A DNA stretch of 64,000 nt from an uncultured Acidobacteriia bacterium (GTDB lineage Bacteria > Acidobacteriota > Terriglobia > Bryobacterales > Bryobacteraceae), in the NCBI GenBank assembly GCA_903900705.1, contig CAIUOG010000179.1, forward strand, positions 36,500 through 100,499, written 5' to 3'. A program made the translations under genes and the position numbers. The notes below the pieces were generated by a model. That model worked only from the letters and a program-made list of their open reading frames with translations. It was not told the DNA's origin and searched no databases. How positions within the stretch are numbered: position 1 is the first letter of the stretch; every line of letters begins with the position of its first letter. Positions 1-9,209 of the stretch are shown here, in pieces.

Positions 1-260
1 AGCAGGGCAGGACCGGACCAGTATTCAAGCAGCCCTGGCCGGCTTATGATGATGACCTGGCGCGGGAGACGGAAGTGGAAATTCCGGTGCAGATCAACGG
101 CAAACTGCGCGGGCGGGTGAACGTGGCGGCGGGCCTCGACAAGGCCGGTCTGGAGGCGGCGGCGCTTTCGGATGATAAAGTGCAGGCGATGCTCGAAGGG
201 AAAACGGTGGTGAAGGTGATTGCCGTGCCCGACAAGCTGGTCAATATTGTCATTAAATAG
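1..260 (+). CDS. leuS: Leucyl-tRNA synthetase, C-terminal end (partial)
   Basis: The frame open from base 3 reads PWPAYDDDLARETE followed by VQINGKLRGRV and ends KLVNIVIK. These are the signature pieces of the LeuRS anticodon-binding and C-terminal domain, with the typical closing pattern of a GK residue pair, K-x-I-x-VP and KLVNIV. The enzyme charges tRNA-Leu in the cytoplasm. Only about the last 85 residues are present because the window cuts the gene; the catalytic HIGH and KMSKS motifs lie upstream of it. The next gene starts about 15 bases after the stop, so the two may be co-transcribed. Confidence 0.93.
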   Translation, partial: QGRTGPVFKQPWPAYDDDLARETEVEIPVQINGKLRGRVNVAAGLDKAGLEAAALSDDKVQAMLEGKTVVKVIAVPDKLVNIVIK

Positions 261-275
261 GCAGGAGTGAGGGGC

Positions 276-1592
276 ATGACCGAGAATCGGCGCGATGTTC
301 TGAAGCTGGGCGCGGCGGCGTTTACGACCGCCATCTTTACGGGGAATGTGAAAGGCGCGAACGACCGGATTCGCGTCGGGTTTATCGGCGTGGGGCGGCA
401 GGGCCAGGGAAATATGGGCTCGGCGCTGCAGCAGCCGGAGGTGGAGATCGCGACGGTTTGCGACGTCTACCAGCCCAATCTGGAGAAAGCGATTGCGCGC
501 AGTGCGCGCGGCCCGGCAAACAAGCCGGACTCCGCACCCGCGGCGAAGGGCGTGAAGGACTTCCGCGAGGTGCTGGCCGATAAGTCGATTGACGCGGTCT
601 GCATCGCGACGCCGGACCACTGGCACGCCTACATGACGGTGGAGGCGTGCAAGGCCGGCAAGGACGTTTACGTCGAGAAGCCGATCAGCGTGGTGGTGGA
701 TGAGGGCCGCAAGATGGTGCAGGCGGCGCGCAAGTACAACCGCGTGGTGCAGGTGGGCACGCAGCAGCGGTCCGGCATCCACTTCCAGAAGGCGACGGCG
801 CTGGTGAAGCAGGGCGCTATCGGGAAGGTGACGTTCTGCCGCACGTTCAACTACGGGAACGGGTCGGCGGAGGGGATCGGGAATCCGCCGGATACGGCTC
901 CGCCGAGCGATCTTGACTGGAACATGTGGCTGGGACCGGCGCCGGAACGTGCCTTCAACAAGAACCGGTTCGGCGTGGATCCGAATGCTTTTTCGCATTT
1001 CCGGTGGTTCTGGGACTATGCGGGCGGCATGATGACGGACTGGGGTGTTCACGTTCTGGACATCGTGCAGATGGCGTTTGATGAGACGCCGCCGAAGTCG
1101 ATTACGGCGATGGGCGGGAAGTACAACATCAAAGACAACCGCGATACGCCGGACACGATGCAGGTGACGTACGAGTATCCGAACGGCATGCTGGCGACGT
1201 ATGAAAACCGCATGTTCAATGGCAATTCGCTGTTCGGAAAAACCTACGGGACCATCTTCCACGGGGACAAAGGCACGCTGTTTGTGGATCGCGCGGGCTA
1301 TACGATCTATCCGGAAAAAGGCAGTTCACTGACCGAAACCACGGTGCTGAGTTCGAATAACCATGGCAAGGACCACTGGGCGAATTTCATCTCATGCATC
1401 AAAACGCGGCAGAAGCCCGTGGCGGATATCGAGATCGGGCACCGGTCAACGTCGACGGCGCTGCTGGGCAACGCGTCGCTGCGGAGCGGGCTGCGCATTG
1501 ACTGGAATGGCGATAAGGAGACGGCGGCGCAGGCGCAGGTGAAGCAGTATCTGGAGCGCAAGTACCGCAAGCCGTGGGAACTGAAGGTCTGA
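276..1592 (+). CDS. Tat-exported Gfo/Idh/MocA family oxidoreductase
   Basis: The N-terminus has a twin-arginine signal (NRRDVLKLGAAAF), predicting Tat export of a folded, cofactor-loaded enzyme. A Rossmann dinucleotide motif follows (GFIGVGRQGQG), then CDVY, ATPDHWH and the EKPIS motif typical of Gfo/Idh/MocA dehydrogenases, then the C-terminal beta-sheet domain. Family members oxidise or reduce sugars and cyclitols with NAD(P); the substrate cannot be read from sequence. I chose ATG 276 because GCAGGAG sits about 8 bases upstream; GTG 267 in the same frame is the alternative. Secreted paralogues of this type are abundant in Acidobacteriota and Planctomycetota. Confidence 0.9.
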   Translation: MTENRRDVLKLGAAAFTTAIFTGNVKGANDRIRVGFIGVGRQGQGNMGSALQQPEVEIATVCDVYQPNLEKAIARSARGPANKPDSAPAAKGVKDFREVLADKSIDAVCIATPDHWHAYMTVEACKAGKDVYVEKPISVVVDEGRKMVQAARKYNRVVQVGTQQRSGIHFQKATALVKQGAIGKVTFCRTFNYGNGSAEGIGNPPDTAPPSDLDWNMWLGPAPERAFNKNRFGVDPNAFSHFRWFWDYAGGMMTDWGVHVLDIVQMAFDETPPKSITAMGGKYNIKDNRDTPDTMQVTYEYPNGMLATYENRMFNGNSLFGKTYGTIFHGDKGTLFVDRAGYTIYPEKGSSLTETTVLSSNNHGKDHWANFISCIKTRQKPVADIEIGHRSTSTALLGNASLRSGLRIDWNGDKETAAQAQVKQYLERKYRKPWELKV

Positions 1593-1652
1593 TTCCGGCC
1601 GGCGCCGGATTTAACCAAAGCTTGATCTTCGCGAAGGGCCATCGGATCGACA

Positions 1653-2507
1653 ATGGAGCTGATGGCCCTTCGTGTTTTACTCGCGCTTATTCTGTCGCTG
1701 CTGCCCGCTGTGGCGGCCGACCCGTTTTTCTTCGTCCAGGCTTCTGACCCGCAGTTCGGCATGTACACGGCGAACAAGGATTTCCGTCAGGAGACGGCGA
1801 ACTGGGAGTTCGTGATTGCCAATCTGAATCGCCTGAAGCCGGCGTTTCTGGTGGTGACCGGCGATCTGACCAATCAGGCGGGCAATGCGGACCAGATTGC
1901 CGAGTATCAGCGAATCAATAAGAAGCTGGACCCGGCGGTGCATCTTTATAGCGTGGCGGGGAACCATGACGTGGAGAATGAGCCGACGCCCGCCTCGCTG
2001 GCCGCGTATCGGAAGCGGTACGGGGCGGATTACTATTCGTTCCGCGAGGGCCCGGTGTATGGAATTGTGCTGAATTCGAGCCTGTTCAAAGCGCCGCAAA
2101 ATGTACCGGATGAGGCGGCGAAGCAGGAGAAATGGCTGGCCGAAGAACTGGGCAAGGCGCGGGCCGCGGGACTGATGCCGGTGGTGTTTCAGCACATCCC
2201 GTTCTTCCTCGAAAAGGCCGACGAGCCGGATCAGTATTTCAATCTTCCGATGGAAACGCGGCGGCGGGTGCTGCAGTTACTGAAGAGCAATGGCGTGCGG
2301 TATGTGTTCGCGGGCCACTATCACCGGAATGCGTTCGGGAAAGACGGCGAGCTTGAAATGAGCACGAGCGGGCCTTCGGGCATGCCCATCGGGCCAGACC
2401 CTTCGGGTATCCGGATTGCGGAAGTGAAGGGGACCGGCATTGAGCACAAGTATTTCGGGTTGGGGAATCTGCCGAATGTGTATCCGGTTCCGCCGGCCAA
2501 GCCCTAG
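1653..2507 (+). CDS. Secreted calcineurin-like metallophosphoesterase
   Basis: A hydrophobic signal peptide (roughly residues 1-22, ending AVAA) precedes a metallophosphoesterase domain. Metal-binding motifs appear in order: SDPQFG, VVTGDLTN, VAGNHDV, QHIPF and AGHYHRN, matching the D-x-H, GD, GNH(D), H and GHxH ligands of the family. In the first motif the usual DxHf is DPQF, so one ligand is Gln rather than His, as in some CSTP1-like (CPPED1) members. It probably hydrolyses a phosphoester in the periplasm; the substrate is unknown. ATG 1653 has a weak ribosome site; ATG 1662 is an alternative. It converges with the next gene, with three bases between stops. Confidence 0.85.
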   Translation: MELMALRVLLALILSLLPAVAADPFFFVQASDPQFGMYTANKDFRQETANWEFVIANLNRLKPAFLVVTGDLTNQAGNADQIAEYQRINKKLDPAVHLYSVAGNHDVENEPTPASLAAYRKRYGADYYSFREGPVYGIVLNSSLFKAPQNVPDEAAKQEKWLAEELGKARAAGLMPVVFQHIPFFLEKADEPDQYFNLPMETRRRVLQLLKSNGVRYVFAGHYHRNAFGKDGELEMSTSGPSGMPIGPDPSGIRIAEVKGTGIEHKYFGLGNLPNVYPVPPAKP

Positions 2508-2510
2508 CTT

Positions 2511-3902
2511 CTAATGCGCGATCGGCGCCTTGTTCGCCGGGATGTGCGAGAGGTACTGGTAGCCGGCGCGGCGCTTCTCAAAACTGGCTTTCGCGGCGGC
2601 TACCTGAGCGGGGTCAGTGAAAAGATCCATCGCACTCAGCGCCAGCGTCTTCGCGGCGACGACCATGCCTTTGCGGCCAATGCCGCTGCCGGCGCAGGCC
2701 GCGGCCTGCCAGGTGTGCGGCTGAATGCCGGGCACGAAGGTCGCGGTACCGAAGGTTCCGGTGGGCACCACCCAACTGACATCGCCGGCATCCGAAGAAG
2801 CCAGGCCCGTCTCCCGCATGGGCGGCTGAATCTGCTCATGGCTGCTGAGGTCGGCGGCGATGCCCGGCAGTTTTTCCGCGAAGGCCTGTTCTTCCGGCGA
2901 ATAAGTAAAGCCGCCGACGCGGCGCAGGTTGCGGTCAAGCAGCGCGCCCAGCGCATCATTCGGCAGTTCGTTCCAGTAGCTGGAGCTGACCTCCATTTCC
3001 ATGCGGGTTTCACTGGCAAGCGCGCCGGCCTGCGCACATTTCTGAATGCGCTCCCAGATGTCATCGAGCACAGGCATGGAAGGGTTGCGCGCGGTGAGTT
3101 GCAGTTCCGCATATTCCGGCACGATGTTCGAAGCCGCGCCGCCGTTGGTGACGACGTAGTGGATGCGCGTGAAATCCGGCGTGTGCTCGCGCAGGAACTC
3201 GACGGCGGTGGTCATGATCATCAGGCCGTCCAGCGCGGAACGCCCTTTTTCCGGCGCGATGGCGGCGTGTGAGGCTTTGCCATAGAAGCGGAATGCGCCG
3301 CTGATCATGGCGAGGGAACTGCCGAGGTTCGAAGCATTGTTATCGGCGGGGTGCCAGGTCAGCACGACGTCCACATCTTTGAAGGCGCCCGCGCGGATCA
3401 TATAAATCTTGCCGCCACCGCCCTCTTCGGCGGGCGTGCCGTAGTAGCGAAGGGTGCCGGGGATTTTGTTCCGCTCCATCCAGCGGCGAACTTCGATGGC
3501 GGCGAAGAGGGACGCGGCGCCGAGCAGATTATGGCCGCAGGCATGGCCGGGGGCGCCGGCGGCGAGGGGTTTCCTTTCCGTGGCGACGTCCTGGGAAAGG
3601 CCCGGCAGGGCGTCGTACTCGCCCATGATGCCGATGACAGGCTGCCCGTGGCCCCAGGTGGCGGTGAAAGCGGTGGGCATGCCGCCCACGTTTTCCGCAA
3701 GGGTAAAGCCGGCGGCTTTGAGTTCACTCCGCAGCAGGGCGGCGCTTTTTGTCTCTTTAAAACCGGTTTCGGCGAAGTTCCAGATCTGGCGGGAGACGTC
3801 GCCGTAGTGGGCTGCGCCGGTATCCATATTGCGCAAAAGATCGGCTTTATCGTCCGCACGCAGGGCAAGGGTTGTCAGAAGAAGCAGCAGGATCCGGAGC
3901 AT
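2511..3902 (-). CDS. Secreted M20D-family amidohydrolase (AbgB-like)
   Basis: After a signal peptide (MLRILLLLLTTLALRA) the protein has M20 metallopeptidase motifs: GEYDALPG, GHACGHN with metal-binding His/Cys, and PAEEGGGGK. A dimerisation domain follows, and SSDAGDVSWVVPT near the C-terminus. This resembles the AbgB/amidohydrolase branch that cleaves p-aminobenzoyl-glutamate or other N-acyl amino acids. The signal peptide suggests periplasmic action, unlike cytosolic AbgB. An upstream in-frame ATG at 3950 would add 16 non-hydrophobic residues before the signal, so 3902 is preferred. Its exact substrate is not deducible. Confidence 0.85.
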   Translation of the reverse strand: MLRILLLLLTTLALRADDKADLLRNMDTGAAHYGDVSRQIWNFAETGFKETKSAALLRSELKAAGFTLAENVGGMPTAFTATWGHGQPVIGIMGEYDALPGLSQDVATERKPLAAGAPGHACGHNLLGAASLFAAIEVRRWMERNKIPGTLRYYGTPAEEGGGGKIYMIRAGAFKDVDVVLTWHPADNNASNLGSSLAMISGAFRFYGKASHAAIAPEKGRSALDGLMIMTTAVEFLREHTPDFTRIHYVVTNGGAASNIVPEYAELQLTARNPSMPVLDDIWERIQKCAQAGALASETRMEMEVSSSYWNELPNDALGALLDRNLRRVGGFTYSPEEQAFAEKLPGIAADLSSHEQIQPPMRETGLASSDAGDVSWVVPTGTFGTATFVPGIQPHTWQAAACAGSGIGRKGMVVAAKTLALSAMDLFTDPAQVAAAKASFEKRRAGYQYLSHIPANKAPIAH

Positions 3903-3969
3903 GCCGTCAGTATAAGATTCCGGAAATCTCCTGAGCCGTTTTCGGGGCATTTACGCAGGTGTTAGGTGA

Positions 3970-4851
3970 ATGCAGCATGAGGCGCCGGGAGTGTCGGTCG
4001 AGGTGATCCGTTCCGTGCCGCTGTTTGCGACGCTGGACGACTGGGGGGTCCGCCTGCTGCGCGAGGCGGCGGCGCCAGGGGCATTTCAGGCGGGCGAGCA
4101 GATCTTCCGCGTGGGCGACATCGGCGACGGGATGTATTTCATTGAGCGGGGGAAAGTGCGGATCCACGCGCCGGATTCGCTGGGCCAGAACGTCACGCTT
4201 GCCGAACTGGGGCCGGGCGATTTCTTTGGCGAGATGGCGGTGCTCTCGCGGAATGCGCGGACCGCCACGGCCACGGCGGCGACGGAGGCGCGGGTGTATC
4301 GTCTGTCGCAGCCGCTGACGCTGACGATCCTGCGGCGGCATCCCGACGCCGCGCTGGAGATTGCGCGGGTCTCCGCGGCGCGCCTGGAACGAACCGACCT
4401 GCTGCTGCGCGAGCGCGTGAGCCGGAATCTGAACGACGAAGAGACGGCGCACATGACGCTCGCGGACCGGATGGCGGACCGCATCGCCGCGTTCGGCGGC
4501 AGCTGGCGTTTCATCTTCGGATCGCTGGCGCTGATTCTGCTCTGGATTGGCCTCAACACATTCCTGTTGCGGCAGAGGGCCTTCGATCCCTATCCCTACG
4601 TGCTGCTGAACCTGGTGCTGGCGGTGATCACCGGGCTGCAGGCGCCGATGATCCTGATGGCGCAGAACCGGCAGAACGAGAAGGACCGGCTGCGGGCGGA
4701 TCTCGATTACAAGCTCAATCTCAAGAACGAACTCGTTCTTTCCGAATTACTCCGGCGCTTTGACGGGCTGGAGGAAGCAGTACGCAGAAAAACCATCAGA
4801 GGAATACATCATGTCGAAAATGGACGCAGTGAAATGGACCCTGACTCGTGA
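3970..4851 (+). CDS. Cyclic nucleotide-binding domain plus DUF1003 membrane protein
   Basis: Residues about 12-130 form a CRP-type cyclic nucleotide-binding domain, with the phosphate-binding cassette region at GDFFGEMAVLS followed by NARTATATA. Residues about 160-250 form a DUF1003 module: MADRIAAFGGSW, two transmembrane helices (IFGSLALILLWIGL and VLLNLVLAVITGLQAP), then the charged ILMAQNRQNEKDR segment. The layout suggests a membrane protein gated by a small nucleotide, but no effector function is known for DUF1003. The 3' end overlaps the following TerB-like gene by 41 bases, implying co-expression. Confidence 0.85.
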   Translation: MQHEAPGVSVEVIRSVPLFATLDDWGVRLLREAAAPGAFQAGEQIFRVGDIGDGMYFIERGKVRIHAPDSLGQNVTLAELGPGDFFGEMAVLSRNARTATATAATEARVYRLSQPLTLTILRRHPDAALEIARVSAARLERTDLLLRERVSRNLNDEETAHMTLADRMADRIAAFGGSWRFIFGSLALILLWIGLNTFLLRQRAFDPYPYVLLNLVLAVITGLQAPMILMAQNRQNEKDRLRADLDYKLNLKNELVLSELLRRFDGLEEAVRRKTIRGIHHVENGRSEMDPDS

Positions 4852-5287
4852 CTGGGGTTTCGAATCGATGCCGGAAGCGCCGGACTGGGAGATCTTTGCG
4901 AAATCCCTGCTGACGTGCGCGAGTGGCGACGGAGTGCTGGCGGACTCCGAACGGCAGTGGGTGGTGGGCTTTGCTTCGGCCTACGGCGCGCCCGAAGAGT
5001 TTGTGGATATGCTTCGCGCCTGGCAGCCGGATGGCGTGGTGAAAGAACGCCTGGAGAGCCGGGAGACGGGGCGGAAATCGCGCCGGAGCCTGCTCTATCT
5101 GGCGATTCACGCCTGCTCCGCCGATGGCGAGTACCATCCCGGGGAACAGGCGGCGGTTCGGGCCGTGGCGGCGCAGCTGGAGATTGGGGAAGATGTGGTG
5201 TCTCAGATTGAGGCGGTGGTGGCGGAGGAAGCGGCGCTGAAGGCGAAGCGGCTGCAACTGCTGTACGACGAAGGCGCGCCGTTTTAA
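4811..5287 (+). CDS. TerB-like helical protein
   Basis: This small acidic protein of about 158 residues resembles the tellurite-resistance TerB fold: a helical bundle with two DGVLADSE/ADGEYHPGE-like acidic loops (ASGDGVLADSERQW and SADGEYHPGEQAAV) spaced as in TerB duplications. TerB-like proteins are cytoplasmic and often sit near membranes or metal-stress systems; its role here is unknown. ATG 4811 has an AGAGGA ribosome site within the preceding gene, which it overlaps. The pairing with a cNMP-binding/DUF1003 protein suggests a joint stress or envelope role (inference). Confidence 0.65.
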   Translation: MSKMDAVKWTLTRDWGFESMPEAPDWEIFAKSLLTCASGDGVLADSERQWVVGFASAYGAPEEFVDMLRAWQPDGVVKERLESRETGRKSRRSLLYLAIHACSADGEYHPGEQAAVRAVAAQLEIGEDVVSQIEAVVAEEAALKAKRLQLLYDEGAPF

Positions 5288-5323
5288 CCCGGCAACGCTT
5301 GAATTGCGCGATTATGGGAGTTT

Positions 5324-7981
5324 ATGTCCAACCGGATTCTCCCCATTCTCGCGTTTTCCACTATGATTTGCGGCGTGGCTTTTGCGGCTGACCAGCCGCC
5401 GAAGCTGCGCTTATCGGAGGTTCAGAACGTTCAGCCGAAGAGTTACGATGCTGACCTGACGCTGGACCCCGCGAAGACGACCTTCAGCGGAATCATCACC
5501 ATCCGGATGGAGCTGCCGCAACCGCTGCAGACGCTTTGGCTCAACCAGGCGAAACTCCATATCGACAGCGCGGAACTGGAGGCGGGCGGGAAGAAACTGG
5601 CCGCCAAAACGGTGCCCGGCGGGGATGATTTCGTGGGGCTCCATTTCGATTCCGCGATTCCGGCGGGCGCGGCGGCGGTGACGCTCCGCTACACGGGGAT
5701 TGTGGAAGAGAAGAGCCCCACCGGCATTTTCCGCCAGAAGGACGGCGGCAACTGGTACATCTTCACGCAATTCGAAGCGATCGACGCGCGGTCCGCCTTC
5801 CCGTGTTTCGACGAACCGGCTTACAAGACGCCGTGGAAACTGACGCTGCGCGTGCCATCGGGCGCGTCCGCGGTGAGCAATACGCCGGCGGATTCAGAGA
5901 AGGTGTCCGGGGGGACCAAAACGATTGTGTTCCGGCAGACGAAGCCGCTGCCCAGCTATCTGGTGGCGTTCTCGGCAGGGCCGTTTGAATACGTGAATGC
6001 GGGCACGGTGGGCAAGGCGAAGATCCCGGTGCGCATTGTGGTGCCGAAGGGCCGCGCGGCGGAGGCGAAGTATGCGGCAGAAGTGACGGCTCCGATTCTT
6101 TCCCGCCTCGAAGACTACTTCGGAATTCCCTTCCCCTACGAAAAGTCCGACCAGGTGGCGGTGCCGGATTTCCCCGGCGCAATGGAAAACCCGGGCATGG
6201 TGACGTATTCGCAGAGCATGATTCTGGCGGACCCGAAGATGGACGGCATCAACCGGCAGCGCACCTACGCGACAGTGGCCGCGCATGAACTGGCGCACCA
6301 GTGGTTCGGCGATCTGGTGACGACGCAGTGGTGGGACGATATCTGGCTGAATGAAGCCTTTGCGACCTGGATGGAGCGGAAGCTGATTGCCGAATGGAAG
6401 CCGGAGTGGCAGACGCGCGTGGGCGACGTGCGGGCCAAGCTGGGCGCGGCCGGAGAAGACAGCCTGATGACGGCGCGCAAGATCCGGCAGGAGATTGTGG
6501 CGAAGGACGACATCGGGAACGCGTTCGACGGCATTACCTATGAAAAAGGCGCCTCGGTGATTGGCATGTTTGAAGCGTGGATGGGCGCGGAGGAGTTCCG
6601 CAAGGGCGTGCGGGGCTATCTGCAGCACTACGCCTTCAAGGCCACCACGGCGGGGGATTTCCTGGATTCGCTGAGTTCCTCAAGCGGCCGGAATGTGACG
6701 AAGGCGTTCTCGACGTTCCTGAACCAGGCGGGTGTGCCGGTGCTGTCGGTAAAGCTGCAGTGTTCGGGGGGCAAGGCTGCGCTCGAGATCGGGCAGAAGC
6801 GGTTTGTGCCGACGGGGTCAAAGGCGAGCGTCAACCAGACATGGAGTATCCCGGTCTGCGCGCGTTTTGGCACGGGCAAGGCGTCCGCGGAGCAATGCTT
6901 TCTGCTGACGCAGCCGAGGGAGACGGTGGAACTGCGGGACGCGAAGGGCTGCCCGGGCTGGGTGCAGGCGAATGCCGGGGCGGGCGGATACTATCGCGTG
7001 GATTATGATGCGCCGCTGCTCAGGGCGCTGAATGCGCCGGAGATTGCGACGTCCCTTCCGGCGGTGGAGCGGGTGGACCTGATTGGCAATGCGCAGGCTC
7101 TGGCGGATGGCGGGCAGCTTTCGGCGGCCGATGCGCTGGCGATGGTGGAAACCTTCCACAACGATCCGGAACGGACGGTGGTGCAGAGCGCGATTTCGTT
7201 GGCGCTGGAGCCTTCCACGCATCTGACGCCGCCGGCGCTGATGCCGAACTACCAGCGCTTTTTGCAAAAGAATTTCGGGGCGCGCGCGCATGAGCTTGGC
7301 TGGACGGGACGCCCCGCGGAATCCGATGACACGCGTTTGCTGCGGGGCGCTTTGCTGAAGCCGGTGGCGACGTGGGGCGGCGACCAGCAGCTGGCGAACG
7401 AGGCTCTGGCTTTGACGGAAAAATGGCTGGCGGGGGACCGTGCCGCGATTGAACCGAACATGCTGGCCGCCGTCCTGGGTACGGCAGGGTTCGTGGGCGA
7501 CAAGGCGCTGTTTGACCGCTTCTTCGCGGAGATCGGGAAGACGGAAGACAAGCAGATTCGCGGCGCGCTGCTGGCCGGGATGGGGAATACCCGGAGCCCG
7601 GAAGCGATTGAAGCCGGCATGCGGGCCTTTCTGGACGGCAAGGTGCCGCAGGTGGAAGGGTTGCGGCTGATGTTCGCCGGGCAGAATGAAGAGGCTACGC
7701 GCAAGATTGCGTTCCGCTTTGTGCAAAAGAACTGGGAGGAAATGCTGGCGAAAATGCCCTCGGGCGGCGCGTTTGATCTGGGCTCCTTCCTGCCGCGGGT
7801 GGGCGCGAGTTTCTGCGATGCCGCATCGCGGGACGAACTGAAGGCGTTCTTCGTGCCGCGCCTCGATAAACTGCTGGGCGCGCCGCGCGTGCTGGACCAG
7901 GTGGTGGAGGGAATTGATCTCTGCGCGGCGGGCAAGGCGGCGCAGGGGCCCAGCGTGGAAGCATTTTTGCGCCGGTACTAG
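5324..7981 (+). CDS. Secreted M1-family zinc aminopeptidase
   Basis: A signal peptide (residues 1-21, ending AFA) precedes an aminopeptidase N-like protein of 885 residues. The substrate-binding GAMEN motif is present at GAMENPGM, and the zinc site is HELAHQ with the third ligand in WLNEAF (H321, H325 and E344, the expected HExxH-x18-E spacing). A C-terminal ERAP1_C-like helical domain fills residues about 550-880. The enzyme removes N-terminal amino acids from peptides, probably in the periplasm or outside the cell. It is monocistronic by spacing (36 bases from the TerB-like gene). Confidence 0.95.
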   Translation: MSNRILPILAFSTMICGVAFAADQPPKLRLSEVQNVQPKSYDADLTLDPAKTTFSGIITIRMELPQPLQTLWLNQAKLHIDSAELEAGGKKLAAKTVPGGDDFVGLHFDSAIPAGAAAVTLRYTGIVEEKSPTGIFRQKDGGNWYIFTQFEAIDARSAFPCFDEPAYKTPWKLTLRVPSGASAVSNTPADSEKVSGGTKTIVFRQTKPLPSYLVAFSAGPFEYVNAGTVGKAKIPVRIVVPKGRAAEAKYAAEVTAPILSRLEDYFGIPFPYEKSDQVAVPDFPGAMENPGMVTYSQSMILADPKMDGINRQRTYATVAAHELAHQWFGDLVTTQWWDDIWLNEAFATWMERKLIAEWKPEWQTRVGDVRAKLGAAGEDSLMTARKIRQEIVAKDDIGNAFDGITYEKGASVIGMFEAWMGAEEFRKGVRGYLQHYAFKATTAGDFLDSLSSSSGRNVTKAFSTFLNQAGVPVLSVKLQCSGGKAALEIGQKRFVPTGSKASVNQTWSIPVCARFGTGKASAEQCFLLTQPRETVELRDAKGCPGWVQANAGAGGYYRVDYDAPLLRALNAPEIATSLPAVERVDLIGNAQALADGGQLSAADALAMVETFHNDPERTVVQSAISLALEPSTHLTPPALMPNYQRFLQKNFGARAHELGWTGRPAESDDTRLLRGALLKPVATWGGDQQLANEALALTEKWLAGDRAAIEPNMLAAVLGTAGFVGDKALFDRFFAEIGKTEDKQIRGALLAGMGNTRSPEAIEAGMRAFLDGKVPQVEGLRLMFAGQNEEATRKIAFRFVQKNWEEMLAKMPSGGAFDLGSFLPRVGASFCDAASRDELKAFFVPRLDKLLGAPRVLDQVVEGIDLCAAGKAAQGPSVEAFLRRY

Positions 7982-7989
7982 AAACGGCG

Positions 7990-8072
7990 TTCAATATTTT
8001 GGCGGCATGCTGTATAGTGATCGGCAGCCGGACGTTTTCATCGGAATTATCCGGTCCTGGCGGTGGTACAAT
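7990..8072 (+). promoter_or_regulatory. Candidate promoters for the PIN-ispDF operon
   Basis: Two sigma-70-like elements precede the operon. TTCAAT at 7990 lies 17 bases before TATAGT at 8013. Further down, TGGTACAAT at 8064-8072 is an extended -10 with no good -35. Both are pattern matches only. Confidence 0.3.
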
Positions 8073-8099
8073 TTCGACTCATCTTCTTTGTAATGCGGT

Positions 8100-9206
8100 G
8101 TGAGGCGGACTCACCCGGACTGGAAACGCGGCGTGTTGGATTTTCTACTTGTTCGACTGATTTTCGTACTGATACTCGGCATCACTGCCGCCTGTTTCAG
8201 ACCCGCTGAAACCCCGTTGTGGGTTGCGGCGGGGCTGGGCGCCGCCATTGCGGGCCTGGCGATCGTACTCGAAACCCGGGTGCAGCGGTGCAGTCTGCAG
8301 CGGCTGATCGGGATTGCGATCGGCACCACATCGAGCCTGTTTGCGGCGGCGCTGGTGAGCGTGGTGCTGGGGCGCATTGGTTCGGGTTCACCGGCGATTC
8401 ATTTTGTGCAGGTCGCCTGCCTGGTTCTGTTCGTCTATTTCGGCGCGGTTACGGGCGCGGCGAAGGGGGAATTGCTGAATCTGGGCGCATTGGGCGGGGT
8501 ATTTGGCGCGGAAACCAACAAGCGTCACACCCATAAAATCCTGGATACCAGCGTGATTATCGATGGAAGGATCGCGGATATTGCCGATACGGGCTTTCTC
8601 GACGACGGCGTGATGGTGATCCCGCAGTTTGTTCTGCATGAATTGCAGATGGTGGCGGATTCCGCCGATTCCATGAAGCGCAACCGCGGTCGCCGCGGGC
8701 TGGACGTGCTGCAGCGCATCCAGAAAATGCCGCACATCAAGGTTCAGGTGGTGCAGGACGACTTCCCGGCGGTGAAGGAAGTCGACATGAAGCTGATTGA
8801 ACTGGCCAAGGTGTATGACTGCAAGATTGTCACCAACGACTTCAACCTGAACAAGGTGGCGCATGTGCGCGGGGTGGAAGTGCTGAACATCAATGAACTG
8901 GCCAATGCGCTGAAGCCGATTGTGCTGCCAGGGGAGCTGATGCGGGTGTTCATTCTGAAGGAAGGCAAGGAATACAACCAGGGCGTCGCGTATCTGGATG
9001 ACGGTACCATGGTGGTAGTCGACAACGCGCGGCGGATGATCTCGAAAACCATTGACATATCGGTGACGAGCGTACTGCAAACCACGGCCGGCAAGATGAT
9101 TTTCGGCAAGTATGACGAACGCAATCAGGCGGTTGCGGCCGTTGCGCCGCCGGTGGAACGCAGAGATCCCGCGCCGCGTCGGGAACAGGCAGTTGGAGAA
9201 AGCTGA
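8100..9206 (+). CDS. PIN-TRAM domain membrane protein (YacL family)
   Basis: Four hydrophobic helices (residues about 13-130) are followed by a PIN nuclease domain ([12 protein letters not shown] with the first catalytic Asp, then [10 protein letters not shown], and [11 protein letters not shown] with a further Asp) and a C-terminal TRAM domain ([21 protein letters not shown]). This is the order in Bacillus YacL, which is likewise encoded directly upstream of ispD. PIN domains cleave RNA; the natural substrate of YacL is not established. The GTG at 8100 lacks a clear ribosome site; GTG 8133 or TTG 8136, closer to the first membrane helix, are alternatives. Confidence 0.9.
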   Translation: MRRTHPDWKRGVLDFLLVRLIFVLILGITAACFRPAETPLWVAAGLGAAIAGLAIVLETRVQRCSLQRLIGIAIGTTSSLFAAALVSVVLGRIGSGSPAIHFVQVACLVLFVYFGAVTGAAKGELLNLGALGGVFGAETNKRHTHKILDTSVIIDGRIADIADTGFLDDGVMVIPQFVLHELQMVADSADSMKRNRGRRGLDVLQRIQKMPHIKVQVVQDDFPAVKEVDMKLIELAKVYDCKIVTNDFNLNKVAHVRGVEVLNINELANALKPIVLPGELMRVFILKEGKEYNQGVAYLDDGTMVVVDNARRMISKTIDISVTSVLQTTAGKMIFGKYDERNQAVAAVAPPVERRDPAPRREQAVGES

Positions 9207-9209
9207 TAC

